A stretch of DNA of 35,689 nt from the NCBI GenBank assembly GCA_021294835.1, contig JAJTDF010000030.1, forward strand, positions 1-35,689, in the 5' to 3' direction. The DNA comes from Planctomycetaceae bacterium. GTDB lineage: Bacteria > Planctomycetota > Phycisphaerae > Phycisphaerales > UBA1924. Position numbers and translations under genes: made by a program. Within the stretch, counting starts at the first letter, position 1. Each line of letters starts with the position of its first letter. Of this stretch, positions 25,370 through 33,564 are shown piece after piece. Below the pieces are notes generated by a model. That model was given only the letters and a program-made list of their open reading frames with translations. It was not told the DNA's origin and made no database searches.

Positions 25370-26386
25370 TCAGACCCGGTCGTGCGGCTCGACCGCCCGC
25401 ACAATCCGCACTGCACGCGCGTCCTTGTGCCGGCCCATCTCCGCCAGGAACTTCTTTTCCTGCTCCACGCACAGCACCACCGGCGCCGTCACCGGCTTCT
25501 CGGTCACCAGCAGGTCCCCCACCGCCATGCTGTGCAGTTCCGCCAGCGTCATCGTCGTCTCCGCCAGCAGCGCCGTCACCAGCACCGGCGCCCGGCTGAG
25601 CGACTGCGTCACATGATCCAGCGACTGGTTGCTCTTGGCCGCCTTGGACTGACTGAACCAGGACTGCGCCGCCAGCTCCTCAACCACCGGCTCGATCACG
25701 TTGTACGGGATGCACAGGTTCATGGTCCCCGCCCGGTTTCCCATCTTCAGTTCAAAGCCGATCACCACCACCACCTCGTTCGGCGGGACGATCTGCACCA
25801 ACTGCGGGTTGCTCTCGGTGGTCGAGATCGTGAAGCTGATCTGCTTCACCGACGCCCACGCTTCGGTCATCGCCGCAAGTCCCCGACTGGTGATCTTGTT
25901 GATCAGCCGCGTCTCGATCACCGTCATCGGACGCTGGGGAATGAACAGATCCTGGTTGGTGCCGCCCAGCAGCCGGTCGATGATCGGATAGATGATCAGC
26001 GGGCTGATCTCCAGACAGATCTGCCCCTCCAGCGGCTGCGTGTCGATCAGGTTGAAACTCGTCGGATTGGGCAGCCCGGCGATGAACTCGCCATAGGTCA
26101 TCTGCTCGCAACTGGCGACCTTCACCTCCACGATCGTCCGCAGGAAGCCCGACAGCGACGCGCCGAAGTTCCGCGCAAAGCCCTCGTGCAGCGTCTGGAG
26201 AGCCCGCATCTGGTCCTTGCTCACACGCTCCGGACGCTTGAAGTCGTACGTCCGGATCTCCGTCGGGTTCGCATCACGCCGACCGCGCGCGAACACCTGC
26301 GTCGGCTTGGGTTCTTCCTTCACCTCCCCCTGATCCACCGCCGCCAGCAGCGCGTCGATCTCGTTCTGGTCTAGCACGTCGGGCAT
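25370..26386 (-). CDS. fliM: Flagellar motor switch protein FliM
   Basis: C-ring component that binds CheY-P and sets the direction of flagellar rotation. The start is ATG 26386: MPDVLDQNEIDALLAAV contains the N-terminal EIDALL CheY-binding motif (residues 9-14). The middle CheC-like domain has RNFGASLSGFLRTIVEVKVASCEQMTYGEF, PLEGQICLEISPLIIYPIIDRLLGG and GLAAMTEAWASV. The C-terminal FliN-like (SpoA) domain contains TMTLAELHSMAVGDLLVTEKPVTAPVVLCVEQEKKFLAEMG. At 338 residues it has the normal length. It stands alone here, without fliN or fliL, between the convergent STAS gene and the divergent dsbD-like gene; GGAG lies about 14 bases upstream of the start. Confidence 0.95.
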   Translation of the reverse strand: MPDVLDQNEIDALLAAVDQGEVKEEPKPTQVFARGRRDANPTEIRTYDFKRPERVSKDQMRALQTLHEGFARNFGASLSGFLRTIVEVKVASCEQMTYGEFIAGLPNPTSFNLIDTQPLEGQICLEISPLIIYPIIDRLLGGTNQDLFIPQRPMTVIETRLINKITSRGLAAMTEAWASVKQISFTISTTESNPQLVQIVPPNEVVVVIGFELKMGNRAGTMNLCIPYNVIEPVVEELAAQSWFSQSKAAKSNQSLDHVTQSLSRAPVLVTALLAETTMTLAELHSMAVGDLLVTEKPVTAPVVLCVEQEKKFLAEMGRHKDARAVRIVRAVEPHDRV

Positions 26387-26627
26387 GGGCGAAACACGGT
26401 CTCCAAAGCCGCGCCGCCCCCCTCGACCATCGCCGAGGAACCTACTGGGATCCCTCTCACGTGGCACGCGCAGTTGCGGCAGCGGAGTATCGGCCCCGAC
26501 GGCAGGCCTCCATCACGCCCGACCGCCCCCATCCGACCCCGCCCGCCCACCTTGGTGGATTGACCCCAACGCCACGCCCCCTCCCGGCCGCCGAACGACC
26601 GGACGGGCTTCGTTCGTAGAGTTGCGC

Positions 26628-29033
26628 ATGCAATCCCTCCAACCCCTCCCCCGCCGCCGCGGCGTCTCGGGCCTCACAGACCTCCTCGCCCTTCGCCCCG
26701 CCGCCGTGCCGGTCGCCCTTCTGGGCCTGCTGGCCGCCCTGTTCACCCTCTTGGTGCCGGCCACCCCCGCCCCCGCCGCCCAGCCCCCAACGGGCGGGGT
26801 CACCGTCCGCGCCCTCCCCCAGTTCACCGAGGCCCGCGCCGGCGACCGCTTCGCCATCGCCGTCCAGTTCACCTTCGCTGACAACCTGCACATCTGGCCC
26901 AACCAGCCCGTCATTCCCAAGGAACTCGAAGGGCTCGAGGCCATCCCCACCCTGATCGAACTCGGCAAGCCCGCCCTCCCCGCCACCGTCCGCGTCGGCC
27001 TGAACGCCGGCCAATGGCCCAAGCCCGAATCCCTCGAGGTCAACTTCACCGGCTCGCCCGTCGCCCTGCTCAGTTACAAAAAGCCCACCACCGTCTTTGT
27101 CCCCGTCGCCATTGACGCCGCCCACCCCCCCGGCCCCCTATCCATCCCGCTCACCGTCTCCTATCAGGCCTGCAACGACACCTCCTGCTTCCCGCCCGAG
27201 TCCCGCGATCTCACCGTCACCTTGCAGGTCGTCCCCGCTGCCGCCCCGGCCAAGCCCGGCGACACCGCCCTCTTCGCCCCCTTGGATCCCTCCATCCTCG
27301 GCCGGCTCGACGCAGCCTCAGCCACCGACACCCCGGCGCCCGCCGGCAGCACGCCCGCCGCCGGCGGCGCCCGCATCGACTTTTTCGGCTACGTCTTCAA
27401 CGTCGATTCCGGCTGGCTCATCCTCCTCATCGCCTTCATCGCCGGCGCCCTGATGAACCTCACGCCGTGCGTCCTCCCGGTCATCCCGCTCAAAGTCGCC
27501 TCCCTCCAGCAGCACGCCAAGGACCCCGGCAAACTCGTCTTCTTCGGCCTGATCTACTGCCTCGGCATCGTCTCGGTCTTCGCCGTCATCGCCGTCCTGG
27601 CCTTCTCCCTCAAACTCCAGTTCGGCCAGTGGTTCAGCTACTGGTACGTCACCGTTCCCCTCGCCCTCATCGTCGGCGGCATGGGTCTGGGCATGCTCGG
27701 CGCGTTTGACATCAACCTCCCCCAGGGCGTGTACAACTTCACCCCGTCTTACGACAACGCCTCCGGCAACTTCTTCCTCGGTGTCCTCACCGCCGTCCTC
27801 TCCACCCCTTGCACCGGCCCCATGTTCGGCGCCGCCTTCGCCTTCGCCACCACCCTCTCACCCTTCGTCGGCTCCGGCCTCATCCTCTCCATGGGCCTGG
27901 GCATGGCCGCCCCCTACCTCCTGCTCATCCTCTTCCCCGGCATGCTCAAGAACCTCCCCCGGGGCGGCCCCGGCGGCGAACTGCTCAAGCAGGTGCTCGG
28001 CCTGTTCATGCTCGCCGTCGCCTTCTTCATCCTCCGCAGCGTCTTTGACCACACCTGGGTGGTCTGGATGCTCGCCGCCTCCGCCGCCTGCGCCTGCATC
28101 TGGTGGCTCGTCGGCGCCATGACCATGCTCCAGTCCCAGCGCGCCAAGGGCCTCAACGCCCTCGCCGCCGCCCTCTCCCTGGGCGTGACCTTCCTGATCA
28201 CCCAAACCCTCTTACCCGCCTCCGCCGGCGCAGCCTCCGCCACCCGCTGGCAGACCGTCGAGAACCCCCCGGACGACCAACTCCGCGCCCAGATCCGCGA
28301 CGCCGTCAAGCAGGGAAGAACCGTCGTCGTCGACTTCACCGCCGCTTGGTGCGGCAACTGCATCGCCATCGAGAACACCATCCTCAAGAGCACCGCCGGG
28401 CTCGAGATGTTCTCACGCCTGAACCCCCTCCAGATCAAGGTCGATCTCACCACCGCCACCCCGGCCCAGGGCTGGGGCGTCGTCCGCGAGATCTCCGGCG
28501 GCGGAGGCATCCCCCTGATCGCCGTCTACGGCCCCGGCATCGACAAGCCCATCTACTTCCAGAGTTTCTTCCTCGTCTCCGACCTCGAGGCCGCCATCAC
28601 CACCGCCGCCGGCAAGGCCCAGGCGAGCGCTTGGCAAACGCTCAAAGCCCCTCAGGATGACGATCTTCGAGCCATCATTCAAGACGGCGTCAAGGCTGGC
28701 CGAGCCGTCGTAGTGAACTTCGGTGCCCATTGGGATACGAACAACCTCATCATGGACCATCTCATACTCGACACCCCTGCCGGGAAGGAGATGTTTGCCC
28801 GACTAAACCCCCTCCAGATCAATGTCGACCTCACCACCGCCACCCCGGACCAAGGCTGGGGCGTCGTCCGCGAGATCTCCGGCGGCGGAGGCATCCCCCT
28901 GATCGCCGTCTACGGGCCCGGCATCGACAAGCCCATTTACTTCCAGAGTTTGTTCCCCGTCTCCGACCTCGAGGCCGCCATCACCACCGCCGCCGGCAAG
29001 GGCAAGGCCCAAGCCAACAACACGCCCCGCTGA
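26628..29033 (+). CDS. dsbD: DsbD-type thiol:disulfide interchange protein with duplicated thioredoxin domain
   Basis: Carries electrons from cytoplasmic thioredoxin across the inner membrane to periplasmic proteins. The start is ATG 26628, followed by a signal sequence (VALLGLLAALFTLLVPATPAPAAQ). Residues about 45-225 are the periplasmic alpha domain, with Cys182 and Cys187 in YQACNDTSCFPP. Residues about 260-535 are the multi-helix transmembrane domain, with Cys281 (LTPCVLPVIPLK) and Cys395 (STPCTGPMFG). The first C-terminal thioredoxin domain has WCGNC (Cys575, Cys578). A second copy follows with a period of 128 residues, and at the same place reads WDTNN (702-706), so it cannot do thiol exchange. 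The second halves of the copies are almost identical, the first halves much less. Total 801 residues, against roughly 570-700 for family members. Confidence 0.93.
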   Translation: MQSLQPLPRRRGVSGLTDLLALRPAAVPVALLGLLAALFTLLVPATPAPAAQPPTGGVTVRALPQFTEARAGDRFAIAVQFTFADNLHIWPNQPVIPKELEGLEAIPTLIELGKPALPATVRVGLNAGQWPKPESLEVNFTGSPVALLSYKKPTTVFVPVAIDAAHPPGPLSIPLTVSYQACNDTSCFPPESRDLTVTLQVVPAAAPAKPGDTALFAPLDPSILGRLDAASATDTPAPAGSTPAAGGARIDFFGYVFNVDSGWLILLIAFIAGALMNLTPCVLPVIPLKVASLQQHAKDPGKLVFFGLIYCLGIVSVFAVIAVLAFSLKLQFGQWFSYWYVTVPLALIVGGMGLGMLGAFDINLPQGVYNFTPSYDNASGNFFLGVLTAVLSTPCTGPMFGAAFAFATTLSPFVGSGLILSMGLGMAAPYLLLILFPGMLKNLPRGGPGGELLKQVLGLFMLAVAFFILRSVFDHTWVVWMLAASAACACIWWLVGAMTMLQSQRAKGLNALAAALSLGVTFLITQTLLPASAGAASATRWQTVENPPDDQLRAQIRDAVKQGRTVVVDFTAAWCGNCIAIENTILKSTAGLEMFSRLNPLQIKVDLTTATPAQGWGVVREISGGGGIPLIAVYGPGIDKPIYFQSFFLVSDLEAAITTAAGKAQASAWQTLKAPQDDDLRAIIQDGVKAGRAVVVNFGAHWDTNNLIMDHLILDTPAGKEMFARLNPLQINVDLTTATPDQGWGVVREISGGGGIPLIAVYGPGIDKPIYFQSLFPVSDLEAAITTAAGKGKAQANNTPR
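28248..29000 (+). repeat. Tandem duplication of the thioredoxin domain inside the dsbD-like gene
   Basis: Bases 28248-28616 and 28632-29000 align without gaps at an offset of 384 bases. The 3' parts (28422-28616 against 28806-29000) differ at 8 of 195 bases by my count. The 5' parts share only about half of their residues, and the second copy's 5' part (about 28617-28805) uses more A/T third positions than its surroundings. Confidence 0.9.
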
Positions 29034-29091
29034 GCCTCATGCCGATCTCATAAGGCTTCCGGGCAAGCCCATGCCCACACCCACAACTTCA

Positions 29092-29179
29092 CCCCTGCCT
29101 TCGCCGCCTTCCGCGCCTTCCCCCCCTTTCCCTCCTTCCCGCCTCCCTGCCTTCCTTCGCTTCCTTCGCTCCTTCGTTG
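29092..29179. repeat. Polypyrimidine tract with short tandem units
   Basis: Eighty-eight bases contain no A and only isolated G on the plus strand, built from CCTTC-like words. At 29151-29176 two exact CTTCCTTCG units and a shortened third follow one another. The tract lies in the 249-base gap between the convergent dsbD-like and permease genes; the rest of that gap shows nothing recognisable. Confidence 0.65.
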
Positions 29180-29282
29180 ACAATTCCGGCGTTCCACATC
29201 ACCGCACAGGGCGACCTCCCACCCCGCATGATCCATCGTCGCCGCGACCTCGCCATCGCGCGAATGCTGAGCATGATCGGCA

Positions 29283-30296
29283 TCACTCAATCCGCGGGTC
29301 CACCCACCGATACAGCACATCCACCGCCAGGTTGAACGCGATCAGCAGCGTCGCGAACACCATCACCACGCCGATGATCAGAAACAGGTCCTTGTTCAGC
29401 ACCCCGTTGACAAAGTGCTGCCCCATCCCCGGCACCGTGAACACCCGCTCCACCACGAACGAACCCGTCATCGCCAGCGCCGTCGCCGGCCCCAGATAAC
29501 TCAGCACCGGCAGGAACGCGTTCTTCATCGCGTGCCGCAGCAGCACCCCGCTCCCGCTCACCCCCTTCGCCCGCGCCGTGCGGATGAAGTCCTGCCCCAG
29601 CACATCAATCAGCCCCATCCGCAGCAGCCGCGCGATGTACGCCGCGAACGGCAGGCTCAAGGTCACCGCCGGCAGGAAGATGTCCTGCACCTGCCCCCAC
29701 TTGGCGATGCTCCCGATCCCCAGCATCACCGGCCCGATCAGCAGCAGCGCCGTCCCGATCACAAAGCTCGGCAAACTCACCCCCACCAGCGCCACCACCA
29801 GCGTCCCCACGTCCGCCACACTCCCCGGACGCACCGCCCCCACCACCCCCGCCACCGTCCCCACCAGCAGCGCGATCAAGATCGCCGAAGCCCCCAGCAC
29901 CACCGACACCGGCAGCGACGCCGCCAGAATCTCATTCACCCGCCAGTCCTCATACTGCAGGGACGGCCCCAGATCAAACACATGCCGGATCGGCGCCGGC
30001 CGCCCCGCCGCCTCCGCTTCCTTCGCCCGCTCCGCCGCCTCCCCCGTCAGCGTCTCGCGCACCCATTTCACCCCCGTCGCGTTGTCCAGGTACGACGTGT
30101 AGAACCCCCAGAAGCTGTCCAGCTTGTACTGCGCCTCCATCGCCCGCTGCACCTCCGGCGGCGGCCTGCGCCCCTCCGGGTTATCCAGCGGGCTCCCGGG
30201 GATCTGCCACGCCAGGAACAGCGTCAGCGTGTAGATCACCAGCAGAATCAGCGGCGCCTGCAGCACCCGCCGCACAATCAGCGTGCTCAGCGTCAT
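29283..30296 (-). CDS. oppB: ABC transporter permease, oligopeptide/dipeptide type (OppB/DppB)
   Basis: Inner-membrane subunit of a peptide-type ABC importer. The 337 residues open with IVRRVLQAPLILLVIYTLTLFLAWQIPGSP, the standard first helix and PG-x-P loop. A large periplasmic loop (about 35-125) contains a charged insertion (TGEAAERAKEAEAAGRPAP). Further helices include VSVVLGASAILIALLVGTVAG and VVALVGVSLPSFVIGTALLL. The EAA-type coupling loop is FIRTARAKGVSGSGVLLRHAMKNA, and the C-terminal region has FVVERVFTVPGMGQHFVNGV. ATG 30296 overlaps the binding-protein stop by four bases. No oppC-like permease or ATPase follows; the next gene is convergent. Confidence 0.93.
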   Translation of the reverse strand: MTLSTLIVRRVLQAPLILLVIYTLTLFLAWQIPGSPLDNPEGRRPPPEVQRAMEAQYKLDSFWGFYTSYLDNATGVKWVRETLTGEAAERAKEAEAAGRPAPIRHVFDLGPSLQYEDWRVNEILAASLPVSVVLGASAILIALLVGTVAGVVGAVRPGSVADVGTLVVALVGVSLPSFVIGTALLLIGPVMLGIGSIAKWGQVQDIFLPAVTLSLPFAAYIARLLRMGLIDVLGQDFIRTARAKGVSGSGVLLRHAMKNAFLPVLSYLGPATALAMTGSFVVERVFTVPGMGQHFVNGVLNKDLFLIIGVVMVFATLLIAFNLAVDVLYRWVDPRIE

Positions 30297-32218
30297 TGAA
30301 CCGCCCCCTTCCCACCCGTGCCCTCGGCCCCGCTCGCAGCCCCCACCGCCCTGGGCGGCATCTCCTTGGCCCGGTCCGCCCCCTTGCCGTCACCCAGCAC
30401 ATCCAGCAGCGACACGTTCTGCTTCTGCCTCGGGTGCGGCGACACGCCCGAGATCCGATGCGGGTCGAACATCATCACCAGCGAGTAATGGAAGATCGGA
30501 ATCAGCGGCAGGTCCTCCGCCACCAGCACCCGCTCCGCTTCAGCCAGAATCTCCATCCGCTTGGCTGGGTCGCTCTCCGCGTCGGCCCGGTCCAGCAGCC
30601 CATCAAACCGCTCGCTGCTGTACCGCCGGTCGTTGTTCCCGTCACCCGTCCGGTTGATCTCCAGGAACGTCGTCGGGTCGCCATAGTCCCCGAACCACCC
30701 CGCCCGCGCCACCATGAAGTTGTGGTTCTGCAGGTCGTTGCGGAAGACCTTGATCTCTTTCATGTCCAGCCGCACGCTCACCCCCAGATACTGCTCCCAA
30801 TCCCGCTTGATCGCCTGCGCGATCACATCATGCCCGCCGTCGCGGTTGAACAGCACCTCAATCACCGGCAACCCCTGCCCGCCGGCAAAGCCCGCCTCCG
30901 CCAGCAACTTCGCCGCGCCCTCAGGGTCAAACCCCACACCCTTGGGCGACGTGTACCCCGGCATGCTCCCCGGCGGAATCAACTCCGTCGCCGGCCGCTC
31001 GCCCGACCGCCGCACGTTCTCGGCGATGTTCCGCCGGTCCACCGCCATCGCAAACGCCCGCCGCACCCGCGGGTCGGCAAACGGGTTCACCCGCCCGTCG
31101 TTGAGCCTCGGCGAGCAGTTGATGTTGTAGAAGTACGTCCCGAACGCCGGAAAACTGTGGATGTTCTGCCTCGGGTCCCGCGGCATCCGCCGGTCAATCG
31201 CCACCGGGTCCAGCCCCTGGGCCACCAGGCTGTCATACAGCGCCTTGTGCTCGGCCTGATATTCCCGCTTGGCCCGCAGCAGATCGCTGCGATAGTCCGG
31301 CACCACATCGCTCAGCCAGTCCACCGTCCCGGTCTGAAACGACAGCACCGCCGCGTTCGGATCCCCCACCGACGGCAGCAGGATCGAGTCCACGTGGATG
31401 TCCGCCTGGTTCCAGTAGTGCGTGTTTCGTTCCAGCCGCATGTCGCGTTTGAACCGCCACTGCGTCACCTTGAACTTCCCGTTGCTCACCAGGTTCGGCG
31501 GCTTGGTCCAGCCGCTCTCAAACTCCAGCTTCCCCGTCACCGGGTCCACCGACTGCCAGCGGTCCACCTCCGGGCCATACACCGGGAAGAACGCCTCAAA
31601 CGCCAGAATGTCCAGCCAATACGGCAGCCGCCGCACCGTCCGCATCACCAGCGTCCGCTCGTCGGTCGCCTTCAGCGCCACCAGTTCGTCAAACTTCGCC
31701 AGCGTCGCCTTCCACAACGCCTCCGCCTCCGCCGGGCGGGGCCGCCCCTGCCCCTGTGCCGTGAAGGCCTTGATCGCCTCGGTCCGCCAGTCGTAGAACG
31801 CCTTGCCCCCGTCAATCAGCGTGAACAGCTTGGCGTAATCCCCCACCAGGTCCGGCAGCATCGCCCGCCGCCAGGAGTACACAAAGTCCTGCGCCGTCAG
31901 CGGGGCCCCGTTGCTCCACTTGGCGTTGCTCCGCAAATGGAACGTCCACGTCCGCCCGTCCTCGCTCACTTCCCACCGCTCGGCCACCCCCGGCACCTTG
32001 GCAAACTCGCGGCTGAACACATCCGTCCGCACCAGCCCCTCATAGATGGCGATCGCCACCCGGAAGTCCTGCATCCAGCTCATCCGCTGCACGTCCAGCG
32101 TGTTCACATCCCCGCGGTTCAAGAACACCACGTCGGCCTTGGGCCCCGGTCCGTCAGAGACCACGGCCCCGGCCAGCACCGCAAGCAACGCCGCGATCGG
32201 CAGCAGGAACTTCCACAT
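30293..32218 (-). CDS. oppA: ABC transporter substrate-binding protein, family 5 (OppA-like)
   Basis: Periplasmic binding component for oligopeptides. The 641 residues begin with a hydrophobic signal sequence (MWKFLLPIAALLAVLAGAVVSD) without a lipobox cysteine. Family-5 signatures are VFLNRGDVNTLDVQRM, WEVSEDGRTWTFHLRSNAKWSNGAPLTAQDFVYSWRRAM (the SBP_bac_5 motif), DPRVRRAFAMAVDRRNIAENV and ELIPPGSMPGYTSP. Near the end are ARAGWFGDYGDPTTFLE and AERVLVAEDLPLIPIFHY. The last 45 residues are low-complexity. It overlaps the permease start by four bases, so the two form one unit. The closest E. coli relatives would be OppA/MppA; the actual ligand is unknown. Confidence 0.93.
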   Translation of the reverse strand: MWKFLLPIAALLAVLAGAVVSDGPGPKADVVFLNRGDVNTLDVQRMSWMQDFRVAIAIYEGLVRTDVFSREFAKVPGVAERWEVSEDGRTWTFHLRSNAKWSNGAPLTAQDFVYSWRRAMLPDLVGDYAKLFTLIDGGKAFYDWRTEAIKAFTAQGQGRPRPAEAEALWKATLAKFDELVALKATDERTLVMRTVRRLPYWLDILAFEAFFPVYGPEVDRWQSVDPVTGKLEFESGWTKPPNLVSNGKFKVTQWRFKRDMRLERNTHYWNQADIHVDSILLPSVGDPNAAVLSFQTGTVDWLSDVVPDYRSDLLRAKREYQAEHKALYDSLVAQGLDPVAIDRRMPRDPRQNIHSFPAFGTYFYNINCSPRLNDGRVNPFADPRVRRAFAMAVDRRNIAENVRRSGERPATELIPPGSMPGYTSPKGVGFDPEGAAKLLAEAGFAGGQGLPVIEVLFNRDGGHDVIAQAIKRDWEQYLGVSVRLDMKEIKVFRNDLQNHNFMVARAGWFGDYGDPTTFLEINRTGDGNNDRRYSSERFDGLLDRADAESDPAKRMEILAEAERVLVAEDLPLIPIFHYSLVMMFDPHRISGVSPHPRQKQNVSLLDVLGDGKGADRAKEMPPRAVGAASGAEGTGGKGAVQ

Positions 32219-32339
32219 CGGCGGTCAGTTTAGCGCCCACCCCGCCCCGCCCCACCGCCCAGCCGCTGCGCGCAGCACATCAACCCGGCGGCAGCCCGTC
32301 TTCCGCCGCTCCAACCCCCGCCCGCTGTCACCGGTCATC

Positions 32340-33407
32340 TCAGTTGAAGCGGTCCGCCGGGAAGTTGAACGGCGGCTTGGTCAGCGCCCCGCCCTGCCCG
32401 ATGATCTTCCCCGGATCCGTCGGCACCGCCGGCAGGTTGGCGTCCAGCAGCGTCGCCGACAGCGTCACCACCGTCACCGACGCGCCCACCAACTGGTCGT
32501 GCAGCGCGTGCTTCTTGCCTTCCTTGTCCAGCCGCATCAGCAGCCGCAGCGTGTCCCCCGCCATCGCCGCCCCGTCCCGCATCGCCTGGGCCGAGAGCAC
32601 CTGCCCGCCCGCCGCACCCGCCGTCAGCGCATCGCGCGTCGTCTTCATCGCCCGCAACGCCGCCGGAACCGCCACCTGGCCATCCGGCTTGGTCAGCCTG
32701 ACCGACAGACCCGTCGCCAGGGCCGACATGCTCGCGCTGGACACCTGCTCCAGCCCCGGACCCGCCTTCGCCGGAATCGCCACCCCGGCCGCCAGCGCCA
32801 CCACACCGCCATCCACCAGGCTGGCCTCCCCGGCCGTCCCCACGAACTCCCCAATCGCCTTGACCACCCCGGTCAGGTCCGCCGGATTGAGCGCGCTCTG
32901 GCCCTTGCCGGTCAGTTCCAGCATCCGGCCCGCCGCCGTCACGGCCGCGAACTTCACCGGCGGACGCGGGTCCTTCATCGCATCAAGCACGAACGGGGCC
33001 GTCGTCGTCGACGCCGTCTCACCGGCGATCCGCATCGCGTTGGCCACCACCTGGTCGTTCTTCTGCCCGGCCCCGGTCAACCCCGGCAGAACCTTCTCAC
33101 GCAGCACCCGCCCATACACCAGCCGGAAGTTCACCGTCGTGTTGGCGCCCAGCGGAGCCATTACCGCCGTCCGCGCCGTGCGAATCCCCGCCGCACCGTT
33201 CTGGCCCGAAAGCCCCGGAACCTGCGCCGTCAGGAACTGCTCAATCGCTGCCTCTTCCGCACCGCTCAGCGAGCTCTTGCCGCTCAGACCTGCCGGCAGC
33301 CCGCCCGCGGGAGTCTGCGCCGCCGCCGCCCCGCCAATCGGCAGCAGCATCCCCGCGGACAGAACCAAGGCGGCCAGGAACGGTCGATGAAGGTGCCGAG
33401 TGCTCAT
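32340..33407 (-). CDS. Exported, mostly helical protein of unknown function
   Basis: I do not recognise a family. The start is ATG 33407, giving a signal peptide (PFLAALVLSAGMLLPIGGAAAAQ); the longer open frame upstream is not signal-like. The 355 residues are rich in Ala, Gly and Leu. Several amphipathic helical segments (NDQVVANAMRIAGETA, PVKFAAVTAAGRMLELTG, LTGVVKAIGEFVGTAGE) suggest an armadillo/HEAT-like solenoid, but this is only a guess. There are no cysteines, no catalytic motif and no membrane anchor after the signal. It lies 121 bases upstream of the oppA-like gene on the same strand and 157 bases downstream of the lipoprotein gene. Confidence 0.75.
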   Translation of the reverse strand: MSTRHLHRPFLAALVLSAGMLLPIGGAAAAQTPAGGLPAGLSGKSSLSGAEEAAIEQFLTAQVPGLSGQNGAAGIRTARTAVMAPLGANTTVNFRLVYGRVLREKVLPGLTGAGQKNDQVVANAMRIAGETASTTTAPFVLDAMKDPRPPVKFAAVTAAGRMLELTGKGQSALNPADLTGVVKAIGEFVGTAGEASLVDGGVVALAAGVAIPAKAGPGLEQVSSASMSALATGLSVRLTKPDGQVAVPAALRAMKTTRDALTAGAAGGQVLSAQAMRDGAAMAGDTLRLLMRLDKEGKKHALHDQLVGASVTVVTLSATLLDANLPAVPTDPGKIIGQGGALTKPPFNFPADRFN

Positions 33408-33564
33408 GCGTTTGGCTGCGTGTGCGAGGTCCAAGTCCCGGCCGGGCCGGCTTTCGTGCGATCCCAAGCCCCCCCATTCCCACCGATCACCCCCATCCAG
33501 TGGGGGCAAACCTAGCGAACCCCCGCCCCCCCGTCAATCCGCCCCCGGCCGATCACCCCCCGCC

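Noticed and set aside
26462-26477. Sigma-54-like TGGCAC...TTGC on the plus strand, 150 bases before the dsbD-like gene
   Set aside because: GG and GC are 11 bases apart instead of the strict 10, and the gene is not one usually under this factor.
29048-29320. Short minus-strand frame through the polypyrimidine tract
   Set aside because: The Lys/Gly/Arg/Glu run is just the translation of the purine repeat, and the frame overlaps the permease 3' end.
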